Shown here one piece after another: positions 8,846 to 18,300 of a DNA stretch of 64,000 bases. The position numbers and the translations under genes are program-made. The notes under the pieces were generated by a model that did not search any database, was not told the DNA's origin, and worked only from the letters and a program-made list of their open reading frames with translations. The DNA is from Gemmatimonadota bacterium. GTDB taxonomy: Bacteria > Gemmatimonadota > Gemmatimonadetes > Longimicrobiales > Gaopeijiaceae. Every line of letters begins with the position of its first letter. Position 1 is the first letter of the stretch. The stretch is taken from positions 233,165 through 297,164 of the forward strand of contig JAPPOV010000033.1 of assembly GCA_028873595.1 (NCBI GenBank), given 5' to 3'.

Positions 8846-11389
8846 TCAACGACGCTCCGCTTCAGCTCTTCGAGCCCGGTATACGTCACGCGCCTCGTCG
8901 AATTGGCCGTACACGTGTGCTTTCTCGGCATCCGACCTCCAGTAGGCCCACGCCTCGGCCATCTCCTGAAGCCTGTCGATCCATCTGAGCGCATAGTCCG
9001 CAGCAGCCACCGATCGCACCGGCGCCCCATCGACCTCGACCCATACGGGGTTGGTCGCTGCCTGTACCCACGGGATGTCCATGGGGAAGCTCTCGCCCCG
9101 CGCGCCGTTGACGCGGACGTGGTACCATCCCGACTCGCTCGGACGGAACGAACGCTCGAAGGACAGACCTCTTCGGTCTCCCGTAAACGGGATCGCCGCG
9201 ATCACCTCCCCATTGAAGACGAGTTCCGCTCGTTCGAGCGGAGTGATGGACGTGACGTCCAGCGACGCGATGACGACGTCGCCTGCTGAGATCGAGACGG
9301 TTTCGCCGGGGATTCGCCCGTCGACGTCGAATTCAATGAGCGGTCCGTTCGACATGAACGCGTGCCCGTTCTTCATCCCCTCGAACCACCCGTGCATCGT
9401 CAATTCGTCGTCGGGGATATGGACGTAGGTCCGAACGGAGCCGACGAGTGGTGTGATATGGAGGTTGCTGATCGAGTCCTCTCCGCCCACCAGGGCGGGC
9501 TTCAGTCCGTTCGACCAGACGGCGTACAGCGGTGGCCAGCCCGTCTGCGAGGTAGACCACTCGACCGCATCGGTCGTCATCAGTGCCGCGTCGACGATGA
9601 ACCCCTTGGCTCCCCCGAGATTCCCTTCCAGGGGGTCGTCGTTGAAGAACGAGTGGACGTACCCTGTCCATGCGCCCTGTCGTTTGGCCTTCCTGAACAT
9701 GTCCGTGTTCGACGGATACAGGCTCTCGATGCCGGTTCCCTCATAACCGGTCGTGAACGGGGAGATGAGGTGCTCCTCCATCCCGAACATGAAGACGTGC
9801 CCATAAAACGGTGGTCGGTACTCTTGCCCGACGACCAGCACCATGTCGTCTGTCGAGAGCGGATGTTCGTTACCACCGGGGACGAAGTACTGATAGTCGA
9901 GGATACGGTTGTCCTTGTTCGCGATCTGCTCGAGCACGATGTCCTGATCCTCAGCCTCGGACATCATCATCATGTTCTCGAGTGAATTGTGCAGGTTGCC
10001 CCCGTAGTTGGCATGAACATGCGTGGAGCCGCTGTACCAGCCCTTCGACTCCATGTCGATGAACTGCTCGAGCTGCACGGTCAGTTCGGTCCGTTGATCT
10101 GCCTCGATGGTTACGGTTCGCTCGACCGGTGTGTGCTCGAAGCCCTTCACCACGATCAGGCGTGCCTCCCCGACGGGCAGCTCGATCTCGAACGATCCCT
10201 GATGGTGGAAGGCGCCGACCCGGGCTCGCTCCGGCATCCGGGCGTACTGGTCCACCGGTGCGTAGAACTTTCCATCGGACGCGATCACGTGGACCCGCGT
10301 GCCGGTAGCCTGACCGTCAGGGCCTCTTGTCGTCATGCTCAGACGGCCGGTCGGATTCAGCCAGCGCTGTCCCGTGATGTCGACGTCGACGATCCGGCCG
10401 CCGTAGGTCTCCAGCAAACGAAGGCGCGGCAGCCCGTTGATGCCGTCATTGCCGATGAAGGCGATCCACTCCCCATCGGGAGACCAGCGAGGGTGAAAGG
10501 CGTCGTGTTGGAAGAAGGTCATTTTGTACGGCTCGCCGCCGACCGTTGGCTGCACGTACAGATTGTTGAACTGATCCGCGGTGCCTCGCGTCGACGAGAA
10601 GACAAACCGTTTCCCATCGATTGAGACGTGCGGTTGTGTGCGGTACAGAGTCTGCTCGGCGAGGACCTGGACCCGATCCTCGAAGCCGCCGGCACGCGCC
10701 GGAACCCGGAATACGTTCCCACTTCCGAGCGCGACGTCCCGGTTCGACACAACGAGGAGCTCCTCGCTGTTCGGGAACCACACCGGATTGATGTGGATGT
10801 CCTCGGATCCGAAGTAAAGCCGGTCCCTGCCGAAGCTGTTGTCCGACGTGACGGCGATGGCTTCACTGTTCCATGCCCCGTCGGCGAAGTCGCGCACATA
10901 GACGTTGAAGTAGCCCGTCGGCTGGGTGGAGACGTATGCGATGCGCGTTCCGTCCGGGCTGAACGACGGGTCCGTGTAGATCTCCCCATCGTCTGTGAGC
11001 GCGTGCGTCTCACCCGTTTCGAGATCGAGGATCTCCAGACCGATCGACTGGCCGTGGTCGTCTGCTGTGTAGATCAGCCAGCGGCCGTCCGGGGAGTAGC
11101 TTGGCGACGAGTAGTACTTCGGTCCGCTGACGAGTTCGACCGCCAGACCGCTGTCGATATCGACACTCCAGATCGATCCGTGCATCGAGACGGCGATGCG
11201 TTCCCCGTCAGGGGCCCAGGCAGGGGCCCACGGTGCGGAATTCACGGCCGGAGGAAGGTAGAAGTTATGCATGTACATCCCGCCCGCCCGGGCCGCCGGG
11301 TAGGAACCGAACTGTTCCTGTGCCGCGAGCGGAGAGATGCCGGCGAACAGCAGCAGGGCCGTCAGGTGGGGCCAGCGAATCTGAGCCAT
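8846..11389 (-). CDS. Secreted TolB-propeller protein with CehA/McbA-type metallohydrolase domain
   Basis: 847 residues from the ATG at 11389, which begins a clean signal peptide (TALLLFAGISPLAAQ); the frame is open for 16 more codons but that extension is unlikely. Residues about 30-330 are a WD40/TolB-like propeller with SPDGRWLIY and SPDGTRIAY repeats. The second half has H457-V-H459 in GSTHVHANYGG, then ENMMMMSEAEDQDIV and GQEYRPPFYGHVFMFG, which fit the PHP-like metal-binding core of CehA/McbA hydrolases. That family includes carbaryl and McbA-type hydrolases, but most members have unknown substrates. A beta-sandwich-like tail follows. Likely periplasmic. The substrate is unknown. Confidence 0.82.
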   Translation of the reverse strand: MAQIRWPHLTALLLFAGISPLAAQEQFGSYPAARAGGMYMHNFYLPPAVNSAPWAPAWAPDGERIAVSMHGSIWSVDIDSGLAVELVSGPKYYSSPSYSPDGRWLIYTADDHGQSIGLEILDLETGETHALTDDGEIYTDPSFSPDGTRIAYVSTQPTGYFNVYVRDFADGAWNSEAIAVTSDNSFGRDRLYFGSEDIHINPVWFPNSEELLVVSNRDVALGSGNVFRVPARAGGFEDRVQVLAEQTLYRTQPHVSIDGKRFVFSSTRGTADQFNNLYVQPTVGGEPYKMTFFQHDAFHPRWSPDGEWIAFIGNDGINGLPRLRLLETYGGRIVDVDITGQRWLNPTGRLSMTTRGPDGQATGTRVHVIASDGKFYAPVDQYARMPERARVGAFHHQGSFEIELPVGEARLIVVKGFEHTPVERTVTIEADQRTELTVQLEQFIDMESKGWYSGSTHVHANYGGNLHNSLENMMMMSEAEDQDIVLEQIANKDNRILDYQYFVPGGNEHPLSTDDMVLVVGQEYRPPFYGHVFMFGMEEHLISPFTTGYEGTGIESLYPSNTDMFRKAKRQGAWTGYVHSFFNDDPLEGNLGGAKGFIVDAALMTTDAVEWSTSQTGWPPLYAVWSNGLKPALVGGEDSISNLHITPLVGSVRTYVHIPDDELTMHGWFEGMKNGHAFMSNGPLIEFDVDGRIPGETVSISAGDVVIASLDVTSITPLERAELVFNGEVIAAIPFTGDRRGLSFERSFRPSESGWYHVRVNGARGESFPMDIPWVQAATNPVWVEVDGAPVRSVAAADYALRWIDRLQEMAEAWAYWRSDAEKAHVYGQFDEARDVYRARRAEAERR

Positions 11390-11523
11390 GGGGGTCTCCG
11401 GGTTCTTGGAACGGGAGGGCCAAACTCGGGGAGGCAATCGAAGGCAACAAGAGGAATGCTGACTCTGCTGGGCCCGCCGACTATCTTGATGGCCGTTGAG
11501 TAGATCCAGAAAAGGGTCCGACG

Positions 11524-12870
11524 ATGCTGCCCCTGCGCACTCGAGCTGTCCTCCTTCTGACGCTGGTCGTCATGTCGGCGTGTGCCTCTGCCGAGGACCG
11601 CCTGAACCAGGGTGTGGAGCTTCAATCGCAGGGCCGCTACGTGGAGGCGGTATACCGGTACGCTGAAGCGATCGAAAAGGACTCGGAGATCCTCGAGGCC
11701 CGGGAGCGCATGGTCGCGGCTGGCGATTCCGCGGTGATGCTCGCGATGGACGAGGCCGATGACCTCGAGCGGCAGGGAGACCCGGTCGCAGCGGCTGAAC
11801 ACTATCAGTCGATCGATCAGATGCTCGCTCGCATTCGTCAGGTCGGCGAGCGCCTTGCGCTTCCATCGGATTATTCGGACATCCGTCGCGCGCTGTTTGA
11901 TGCGGCGATCGACTGGCGGATGTTCGAGGGCGATCGGGCTGTGTCAGACGGACGGTGGGAGGACGCCGTGGCACTGTATCGGGGGGCACGCGGAAGTTTC
12001 CTTCCGTCTCGGAGTCAGGTCGACGCGTCGTACGATGCGGAGACGCGTGTGCTGCTCGACTGGGCGGGTGTGGAGCTCGAGGACGCCCGCCCCCGTGCAT
12101 CCTACGACCTGGCTCAGCGCGCCCTTGAAGTCCGTGACTCTCCTACCAGGGAAACGGTGTTGTCGGTGCGCGACGTGCAGGAGGCAGCACTCGAGGAAGG
12201 TACGATCGTGGTCGCCGTTGTTCCGGTGACGGCCGATGCGGGCGTTCGGGACTGGCTCGGGGGCGAGTTCGAGATCGCTCTCGACTCGGACCTGAATCGC
12301 AATCACTGGACGCGTCCACCCCTCTTCGTCGAAATGGCGGACCCTGTCATCCTCCGAACCGAACTGCGGGGGCTTCTGCGAGGCCAGGCGACGCAGTCCC
12401 CGATGCTCGTGGGGCGAGCGCTCGAACTCATCGGTGCGGACCTCGGCGTGATGATCCGACTGTCGGGGATCGATGTCGTTGAAGAAGACGTCGACCGCGG
12501 CGAATACGAAGCTGTGGTTCAGCGGAACATCCGCCAGGGTGCTCGGCGCACGACGGTGATGGATACGGTCCCGTACTACACCCTGGAGGGCACGCTCACC
12601 TACCACGTCGAATCGGACATCACTCTCGTCGATGCTGTCGGTCGAGTAGTGAACCGCTTCACCGCGTCATCGAGGCAGAGTGGACCGTTCATGCGAGGTG
12701 AGTTCGACGGAGATCCGGCTCGGCTTGATCTGCCGTCGAATCGTGAGGTGTTCTTCGATCCCACCGTGATCGCCGATCAGATGCGTATCATCGAGGGCGA
12801 AGTCCTCGATGAACTCGCCGTCGCGATCGCCGTGGGCACGTTCGACCAGATTCTGGCCGGTGTCCGATGA
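11524..12870 (+). CDS. Uncharacterised TPR-containing lipoprotein
   Basis: 448 residues. The signal peptide ends in the lipobox MSAC (Cys20). Residues 25-110 form TPR-like helix pairs (GRYVEAVYRYAEAIEKD and GDPVAAAEHYQSID). From about 210 onward the sequence is beta-rich, with TIVVAVVPVTADAGVRDWLGGEFEIAL and a segment about ligand-like domains (LELIGADLGVMIRLSGIDVVEED) that I cannot match to a named family. The reading frame ends only a few bases before the coding signal of the RND transporter, so the two probably form an operon and the lipoprotein may be a periplasmic or outer-membrane partner of that exporter. This pairing is inference from position. Confidence 0.75.
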   Translation: MLPLRTRAVLLLTLVVMSACASAEDRLNQGVELQSQGRYVEAVYRYAEAIEKDSEILEARERMVAAGDSAVMLAMDEADDLERQGDPVAAAEHYQSIDQMLARIRQVGERLALPSDYSDIRRALFDAAIDWRMFEGDRAVSDGRWEDAVALYRGARGSFLPSRSQVDASYDAETRVLLDWAGVELEDARPRASYDLAQRALEVRDSPTRETVLSVRDVQEAALEEGTIVVAVVPVTADAGVRDWLGGEFEIALDSDLNRNHWTRPPLFVEMADPVILRTELRGLLRGQATQSPMLVGRALELIGADLGVMIRLSGIDVVEEDVDRGEYEAVVQRNIRQGARRTTVMDTVPYYTLEGTLTYHVESDITLVDAVGRVVNRFTASSRQSGPFMRGEFDGDPARLDLPSNREVFFDPTVIADQMRIIEGEVLDELAVAIAVGTFDQILAGVR

Positions 12871-13014
12871 CGTGTCGGGTCGGTCGCTCTCGCTCTCATA
12901 CCTGACCGACTCCTGCTGAACGTCTGGACCTCCGCGTTCGGAGGGTGGCTGGCTCTCTGCCTCGCCGCCCTTGGCATAGGGGCGGTTGTCACGGTCGTCG
13001 ACCTGTCGCCGCAG

Positions 13015-14982
13015 GTGCAGGGAGACTTCTTCTTCGCGGACGACGACCCCCAGATGCGGGCCTCGCGTGAGGTCGCCGAGGTATTTCCTGCAGGTGCTCA
13101 GCTCATCCTTCGGATCGCGGACCGGGGTGGCGACCCGGGCACGTACCGTGACGCCATCGTCGGCCTTACGAATGATCTGCTGGCCGTCGACGGGGTCGAC
13201 AGCGGCTTCAGTATCGCGACCGACGATCCGTCACGTAGCCCGCTCTTCGGCCGGATTCTCCTGACACCCGACCCTGCTGCGACCAACATCGTACTTCAGG
13301 TCGACGAGACCGACCCCGAGATCCTGCTGCCCCGTATCGAGGCCGTGGTGGCACAGCACGAGACGCCGACGTTCGAGGTCATCGTGTCGGGTGTGCCGGC
13401 GATTGTTGAGTTGATTCGGCGCAGTCTGTACCGGGACCTCATCGTCTTCAGTACCGCCGCCGTTTTCCTGTTCGCCCTCTTGATCGGGGTCGTCTACCGA
13501 GATGCGGCCATCGTCGCGGGGACGCTCGCGACGTGCCTGGTTTCCGTTTCCGCTACGCTGCTGGTCGTGCAGGCTCTTGGTGTGGGTATCGGGCTGCTCA
13601 CGGCGAACCTCGTAACCATCGTCTTCGTCCTCACGCTCTCTCACGTCGTCTTTCTGACCGCGAACTGGCGGCGTGCCTCGGGGGAGGATCGTTCGAGCCT
13701 CATTCTGGAGGCGCTCGGGCAGACCTGGGAAGGCTCGTTCTGGAGCATGACGACCACCCTCCTCGGGTTCGCCAGCCTGTTGATCGCTACCGCGCAGCCA
13801 CTTCGCGAACTTGGGGTTGCCGGGATCGTCGGTACGCTCGTGGCGCTCGGTACCGCCTATACGGTCTATCCCGCTACGCTCGGGCGTTGGGCCCGGATCC
13901 AGTCTCCGGTGGAGGTAGGATTTCACAGAGGGACACTCCGGTCGAGGAGGGTCGTTTTGGGTGGTGCGGCCATGGCGGTTGGGGTGCTGGCGCTCGGCGT
14001 TCCTCACCTCGATACGGACCCGGGGCTGCTCAGCTACTTCGCGCCCGGCTCAGAGCTTCGAGAGGGACTCGCGCTCGTGGATGCGGACGGCGGCAGCAGC
14101 ACGCTCGACATTGTCGTGTCGGATCCGGACGGCGGGTCGGTCGCGTCACGAGACGTCTATCCCAGACTTGACGAGCTTCAGGGGGCTCTCGAAGCGGATT
14201 CGACCGTCGGGGTGGTGCTTTCACCGACCCTTCTGATCGACCACGCGAGAACCATTCCGCTGGCCGGTCTCTTGCCTGTCGGAATGCTCCTGGACCTCGC
14301 CTCGTCTGACGCGCTCGGTGGGGTGGCGTTCGGCTTCGTGACACCCGAGCGGGATCGGGCTCGGTTTTCGCTCCGGATGCGAGAGACCGTTGACGAGCCC
14401 AGGGAGGACGTCATGGCCCGCCTAGCGGACCGGGTTGAGGAGGCGGGATTGCGTGCAGACGCCGTGGCCGGCCTGTATGACCTGCAAGCGCAGCTGGGAC
14501 AGTTGATCGCATCGTCTCTTCGGATCGGCATTGGCGGTCTGATGGCACTCTTCCTCGGCGTCGCCTTGATTGTCGCTCGCTCAGGGCCGATCGCCGGTGC
14601 GATGTGGCTCTGTCTCGGAGCGATCCCACTCGTGATTCTCGGTGCATTCGGCCATGCCCGTATTGCGATCGACATCATCACCTCACCGGCGGCGAACATC
14701 GCGCTCGCCATCGGTGCGGACTCGATGATCCACCTCGTCATCCGTGTCAGACGACTGGCGTCGACCGGGTGTGCCACCCCCTGGGCGACAGGGGTCTCGC
14801 AGATCGCTCGGCCGGTTCTCGGGGCCTCCACAATCATCTGTGCGGGCTTCGGACTCTTCGCGCTTTCGTCTTTTCCACCCACTCAGCGTTTCGGAATGGC
14901 GGTGATTGTGGGTACCATGGCGGCGGCGACGATGGCGTTGCTCGTCCTGCCCAGGCTGGCCACGACCATCAAGAACACCTGA
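13015..14982 (+). CDS. RND / MMPL-type exporter (HAE3-like), start uncertain
   Basis: 655 residues from a GTG at 13015, but the coding signal clearly begins earlier. Codons from about 12898 encode LIPDRLLLNVWTSAFGGW and then a hydrophobic helix up to the GTG, which is the expected first transmembrane segment of an RND protein. No ATG, GTG or TTG exists in that frame after the upstream stop at 12870. The visible protein has two repeats, each with a periplasmic loop (DDDPQMRASREVAEVFPAG near the start) and about five hydrophobic segments (residues about 140-290 and 500-650). Members of this family export lipids, hopanoids or amphiphiles by proton drive. It follows a lipoprotein gene closely and precedes the APC permease by 12 bases. 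Confidence 0.8.
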   Translation: MQGDFFFADDDPQMRASREVAEVFPAGAQLILRIADRGGDPGTYRDAIVGLTNDLLAVDGVDSGFSIATDDPSRSPLFGRILLTPDPAATNIVLQVDETDPEILLPRIEAVVAQHETPTFEVIVSGVPAIVELIRRSLYRDLIVFSTAAVFLFALLIGVVYRDAAIVAGTLATCLVSVSATLLVVQALGVGIGLLTANLVTIVFVLTLSHVVFLTANWRRASGEDRSSLILEALGQTWEGSFWSMTTTLLGFASLLIATAQPLRELGVAGIVGTLVALGTAYTVYPATLGRWARIQSPVEVGFHRGTLRSRRVVLGGAAMAVGVLALGVPHLDTDPGLLSYFAPGSELREGLALVDADGGSSTLDIVVSDPDGGSVASRDVYPRLDELQGALEADSTVGVVLSPTLLIDHARTIPLAGLLPVGMLLDLASSDALGGVAFGFVTPERDRARFSLRMRETVDEPREDVMARLADRVEEAGLRADAVAGLYDLQAQLGQLIASSLRIGIGGLMALFLGVALIVARSGPIAGAMWLCLGAIPLVILGAFGHARIAIDIITSPAANIALAIGADSMIHLVIRVRRLASTGCATPWATGVSQIARPVLGASTIICAGFGLFALSSFPPTQRFGMAVIVGTMAAATMALLVLPRLATTIKNT

Positions 14983-14994
14983 CCCTTCCTTCAC

Positions 14995-16479
14995 ATGGCC
15001 CAGGAATCAAGCACGGGACTCGAGCGTCGACTCGGGCTTCTCGGACTCGCAGCCACCGGTATCTGTTCGATGCTGGGTGCGGCGATCAACATCATCCCCT
15101 TCATGCTGCAGCGGAGCGTCCCGGGGATCGGACCGTACGTGCTGCCGGCCTACCTGTTTGCCGCTGTGCCCGCGATTCTGGCAGCGCTCGCCTATGCGAC
15201 GCTCTCGTCTGCGATGCCGAGGGCAGGGGGGAGCTACGTTTTCGCCAGTCGCGGACTCAGCCCGTACCTCGGCTTTGTCGCGAGCTTCTCGCAGTGGTTC
15301 GGGCTGTCGGTCGCGATCGGAGTGGTCTCGTACGTGATGATCCCCTTCATCCGGGATGCGGTCGGCGCGTTCGGGATGGACGGCCTGGCGATGATCCTCG
15401 ATCAGGGGCCGGTCCGTGTCGGCTTGGCGTTGGCCTTCTTGTGGACGTCGGTGTTCATCAACATGCGCGGCGTCGGGAATGTCGAGCGCGTCCTGGTGCC
15501 GTTGATGTTCGTGATGTTCGTCCTGGGTGGGGTCGTGATCGTCGCCGGTTTCCTGTTCGATCAGCAGGACTTCGCCGCGGGGCTCATGGCCCGGGAAGGC
15601 GCAACCGTTCAAGACGTGACGGCCGAGTTTTCATGGAGTCGATTGCTCGCGGCATCCGCCATCCTCTTCTCGAGCTTCATCGGTTTCGACTCCATTGCAC
15701 AGGCGGGGGGCGAGGCGAAGAATCCCGAGAGAGCGCTCCCCATGGCCATCGGAATCGCGATCGGTACGGTGGGCCTCTTCTACTTCATGTTCACCGCTGC
15801 CGTCTACAATACGGTGCCGTGGCAGTTCGTCGCGGAGCGCGCTCAGGCCCAGGATCTGACCGCCCCAGGTCTTCTTGGCTACGTGCTGGAACCGCAGTGG
15901 ACTGCGCTCATCGTGGCGGGTGCGGCGATCGCGCTCATCAATGACCTTCCTGCCATGCTTCTGGCGGTGTCGCGCCTCATGTTCGCGTGGGCCGAAGACG
16001 GAGTCTTTCCTCGCGGTGTCGCCAAAGTCCATCCGAGTTGGCATACGCCCCACGTCGCCCTCGTGCTGAGCGGCCTGATGGCCACGGCGTCGATCCTGGG
16101 GAGTCACTTCGCGGGTGACTTCTTCCTCGGCGTTGATATCCTGGTCACCTCGATGCTGGTCAACTTCGGGGTGATGTGCCTCACGGTCCTCAGCCTGCCG
16201 TCGAGAAATCCTGAGATCGCGTCGCGAATGACGGTGATTCGGAATCGATCGATACAGGCACCACTCGCCCTGTTGGGAGCGCTTCTTCTCGCACTCTTTC
16301 TCGGCGTGCATCTCTGGAAGGACATCACGGCCGATCTGTCGGCGTGGTACTTTCACTCCACGCCTCTCTGGATCGCCGTGATGGCGGGCGCATCGGTGGT
16401 CTATTTCCGGGAAGTGGCGAAATTGAAGGCCGATGGGGTGGACGTAGACGCGATCTTCGCGGAGCTGCCGCCGGAGTAA
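14995..16479 (+). CDS. APC-superfamily amino acid permease
   Basis: 494 residues, about 12-13 transmembrane segments. The N-terminus LGLLGLAATGICSMLGAAI carries the glycine-rich unwound helix 1 typical of amino acid-polyamine-organocation transporters, followed by PAYLFAAVPAILAALAYATLSSAMPRAGGSYVF, the classical APC helix 2 and loop signature. Later FSSFIGFDSIAQAGGEAKNPERALP is the conserved helix 6-7 region. Import of an amino acid or amine by proton or exchange coupling is predicted; the substrate is not readable. The gene sits 12 bases after the RND transporter stop and 54 bases before the reductase fusion gene, so all may be co-transcribed. Confidence 0.9.
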   Translation: MAQESSTGLERRLGLLGLAATGICSMLGAAINIIPFMLQRSVPGIGPYVLPAYLFAAVPAILAALAYATLSSAMPRAGGSYVFASRGLSPYLGFVASFSQWFGLSVAIGVVSYVMIPFIRDAVGAFGMDGLAMILDQGPVRVGLALAFLWTSVFINMRGVGNVERVLVPLMFVMFVLGGVVIVAGFLFDQQDFAAGLMAREGATVQDVTAEFSWSRLLAASAILFSSFIGFDSIAQAGGEAKNPERALPMAIGIAIGTVGLFYFMFTAAVYNTVPWQFVAERAQAQDLTAPGLLGYVLEPQWTALIVAGAAIALINDLPAMLLAVSRLMFAWAEDGVFPRGVAKVHPSWHTPHVALVLSGLMATASILGSHFAGDFFLGVDILVTSMLVNFGVMCLTVLSLPSRNPEIASRMTVIRNRSIQAPLALLGALLLALFLGVHLWKDITADLSAWYFHSTPLWIAVMAGASVVYFREVAKLKADGVDVDAIFAELPPE

Positions 16480-16533
16480 GGTGCGCTCAAGAGGCACTTC
16501 GGCTCCCAGAAACCGAATCGACGAAAGGACGTC

Positions 16534-17991
16534 ATGAGCAAGGTGGAGCGGATTGAGCTCGCGCCGGGTCTGGAGATTTCCCGTGTATTGACGGGTCTCT
16601 GGCAGATCGCGGACATGGAACGCGACGGAGGAGCGGTCGATGTGGCGGCTGGAGCGGCGGAGATGCGCCGGTATGTGGACGCCGGTTTGTCGACCTTCGA
16701 CATGGCCGATCACTACGGCTCCTCCGAGCTGATCGCCGGGCATTTCGGCGCCGAATCGCCCGGTCAGGCGCAGTTCCTCACGAAGTGGGTGCCCAAGCCT
16801 GGTCCGCACTCGGCAGAGGACGTGCGTTCGGCTGTGGATACCGCACGGTCCCGCATGCAGATGGACACGCTCGACGTGCTCCAATTTCACGCATGGAGCT
16901 ACAGTGATCCCGCCTGGCTCGATTGCATCTTCCACCTGCAGGACCTCAGGGAGGAAGGCTTGATCCGGCATTTGGCGCTGACCAATACGGACACGGCCCA
17001 TTTGCGGATGTTGCTGGATTCGGGGGTCGATATCGTCGCGAATCAGGTCTGCTATTCGCTGCTTGATCAACGAGCGGCGGGTGCGATGACGAAGCTATGT
17101 CAGGAGCGAGGTGTGAAGATCCTCGCGTTCGGTACTGTGGCAGGTGGGTTCTTCAGCGAACGGTGGCTGGGTGAGCCAGAGCCGGGGATGGACGCACTGG
17201 AGACATGGTCGCAGATGAAGTACAAGCGCTTCATCGACACGGCCGGCGGATGGTCCCGCTATCAGGCCCTGCTCTCGGCTCTCGCTCGGGCGGCACGTCG
17301 ACTCGAGGTTTCGATTGCGAACGTAGCATGCCGGTACATGCTCGAAGCGCCAGCCGTCGGGGGAATCATCGTCGGAGCTCGGTTGGGCCGCAGTGAGCAT
17401 ATCGAGGAGACTGCGGGCCTCTTCGGTTTCGCCATCGACGAGGAGAGTCGTGAAGAGATCGATGCCGCCGTTGCTGCGTTGGATCCCATTCCCGGGGACT
17501 GCGGGGACGAGTACCGAAGGCCACCGTTCCTGACGGCTGCGGGAGATCTCAGTGACCACTTCGAAGAGATGCCCTCGTCATACCCGGTCGAAGATGGGCC
17601 CGGAAATCGGACCCGCGCGCTGAGTGGGACGGTTTGGGAAGATCTGGCCGGCTTCGCCAGGGCGGTTCGAAAGGGAGATCGCATTTTCGTCTCCGGGACG
17701 ACCGCAACGCATCGAGATCGGCTGATCGGCGGAAGCGATGCCGGATCGCAGGCTCACTTCTGTCTCGACAAGATCGAGGGCGCAATTCGGTCACTCGGTG
17801 CAACGCTCGACGATGTCGTGCGGACGCGGATTTACGTCGCGAACCCCAGCGATGCCGAGGTGATTTCCAGAGCGCATGGCGATCGTCTCGGGCATATCCA
17901 GCCGGCGAATACGTTGGTGCGAGCTGGACTGATCGGAGACGGGTACTTGGTCGAGATGGAGGCGGAAGCCGTCGTCGATGGGGATGGCTGA
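16534..17991 (+). CDS. Aldo/keto reductase fused to a Rid-family (YjgF/L-PSP) domain
   Basis: 485 residues in one uninterrupted frame. Residues 1-340 are an aldo/keto reductase with the complete catalytic tetrad Asp56, Tyr61 (DMADHY), Lys84 (LTKW) and His119 (LQFHA), so NADPH-dependent carbonyl reduction or the reverse is plausible. Residues about 360-485 are a Rid domain (GDRIFVSGTTATHRD, then LDKIEGAIRSLGATLDDVVRTRIYV). The arginine that RidA uses for imine deamination, normally in PARS, is replaced here by PANT. The domain is therefore more like the non-deaminating Rid subgroups. The fusion suggests linked handling of a carbonyl/imine substrate, but no pathway can be named. ATG with AAGGA upstream. 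Confidence 0.88.
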   Translation: MSKVERIELAPGLEISRVLTGLWQIADMERDGGAVDVAAGAAEMRRYVDAGLSTFDMADHYGSSELIAGHFGAESPGQAQFLTKWVPKPGPHSAEDVRSAVDTARSRMQMDTLDVLQFHAWSYSDPAWLDCIFHLQDLREEGLIRHLALTNTDTAHLRMLLDSGVDIVANQVCYSLLDQRAAGAMTKLCQERGVKILAFGTVAGGFFSERWLGEPEPGMDALETWSQMKYKRFIDTAGGWSRYQALLSALARAARRLEVSIANVACRYMLEAPAVGGIIVGARLGRSEHIEETAGLFGFAIDEESREEIDAAVAALDPIPGDCGDEYRRPPFLTAAGDLSDHFEEMPSSYPVEDGPGNRTRALSGTVWEDLAGFARAVRKGDRIFVSGTTATHRDRLIGGSDAGSQAHFCLDKIEGAIRSLGATLDDVVRTRIYVANPSDAEVISRAHGDRLGHIQPANTLVRAGLIGDGYLVEMEAEAVVDGDG

Positions 17992-18017
17992 GGTGAGAGA
18001 CGCAGGCCCTTGCTGAC

Positions 18018-18299
18018 CTAACCCCGTTTGGCTGCCCGGAGATATCGGCGGGCCAGTTGAGCGACCCGGTCTTCTCCCTCCGCTTCCGCCCGCTGGAGGA
18101 TCTCTTCGACCTGGGCAGTCAGAGCCGAGTCCCCCCAGTCGTACCCTGTCGCGAGTTCCGCCGAACGCGAGTCACCCTCATCAGCTCCCTGGATCAGCGC
18201 CCACGCCGCGGCTTCCGCGTAGTACGGCGAATCAGGATCGGGGAGACGGAATTCCGGCTCCTGCTCATGATCGTCTTCTTTGACGAAGGCCCGGGACAC
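18018..18299 (-). CDS. Small acidic hypothetical protein downstream of yhbY
   Basis: 93 residues from a GTG at 18299, one base past the yhbY stop. It is rich in Glu, Asp and Ala (AELATGYDWGDSALTAQVEEILQRAEAEGEDRVAQLARRYLRAAKRG) with a predicted amphipathic helix at the C-terminus and a basic end. No family recognised. Tight coupling to yhbY supports expression and suggests a ribosome-related or housekeeping context, which is inference only. It converges with the reductase fusion gene 26 bases away. Confidence 0.6.
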   Translation of the reverse strand: MSRAFVKEDDHEQEPEFRLPDPDSPYYAEAAAWALIQGADEGDSRSAELATGYDWGDSALTAQVEEILQRAEAEGEDRVAQLARRYLRAAKRG

Positions 18300-18300
18300 G

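Noticed and set aside
15631-17070. A 479-codon minus-strand frame opposite the APC permease and reductase fusion
   Set aside because: Antisense to two genes with full catalytic or membrane signatures; histidine- and arginine-rich shadow.
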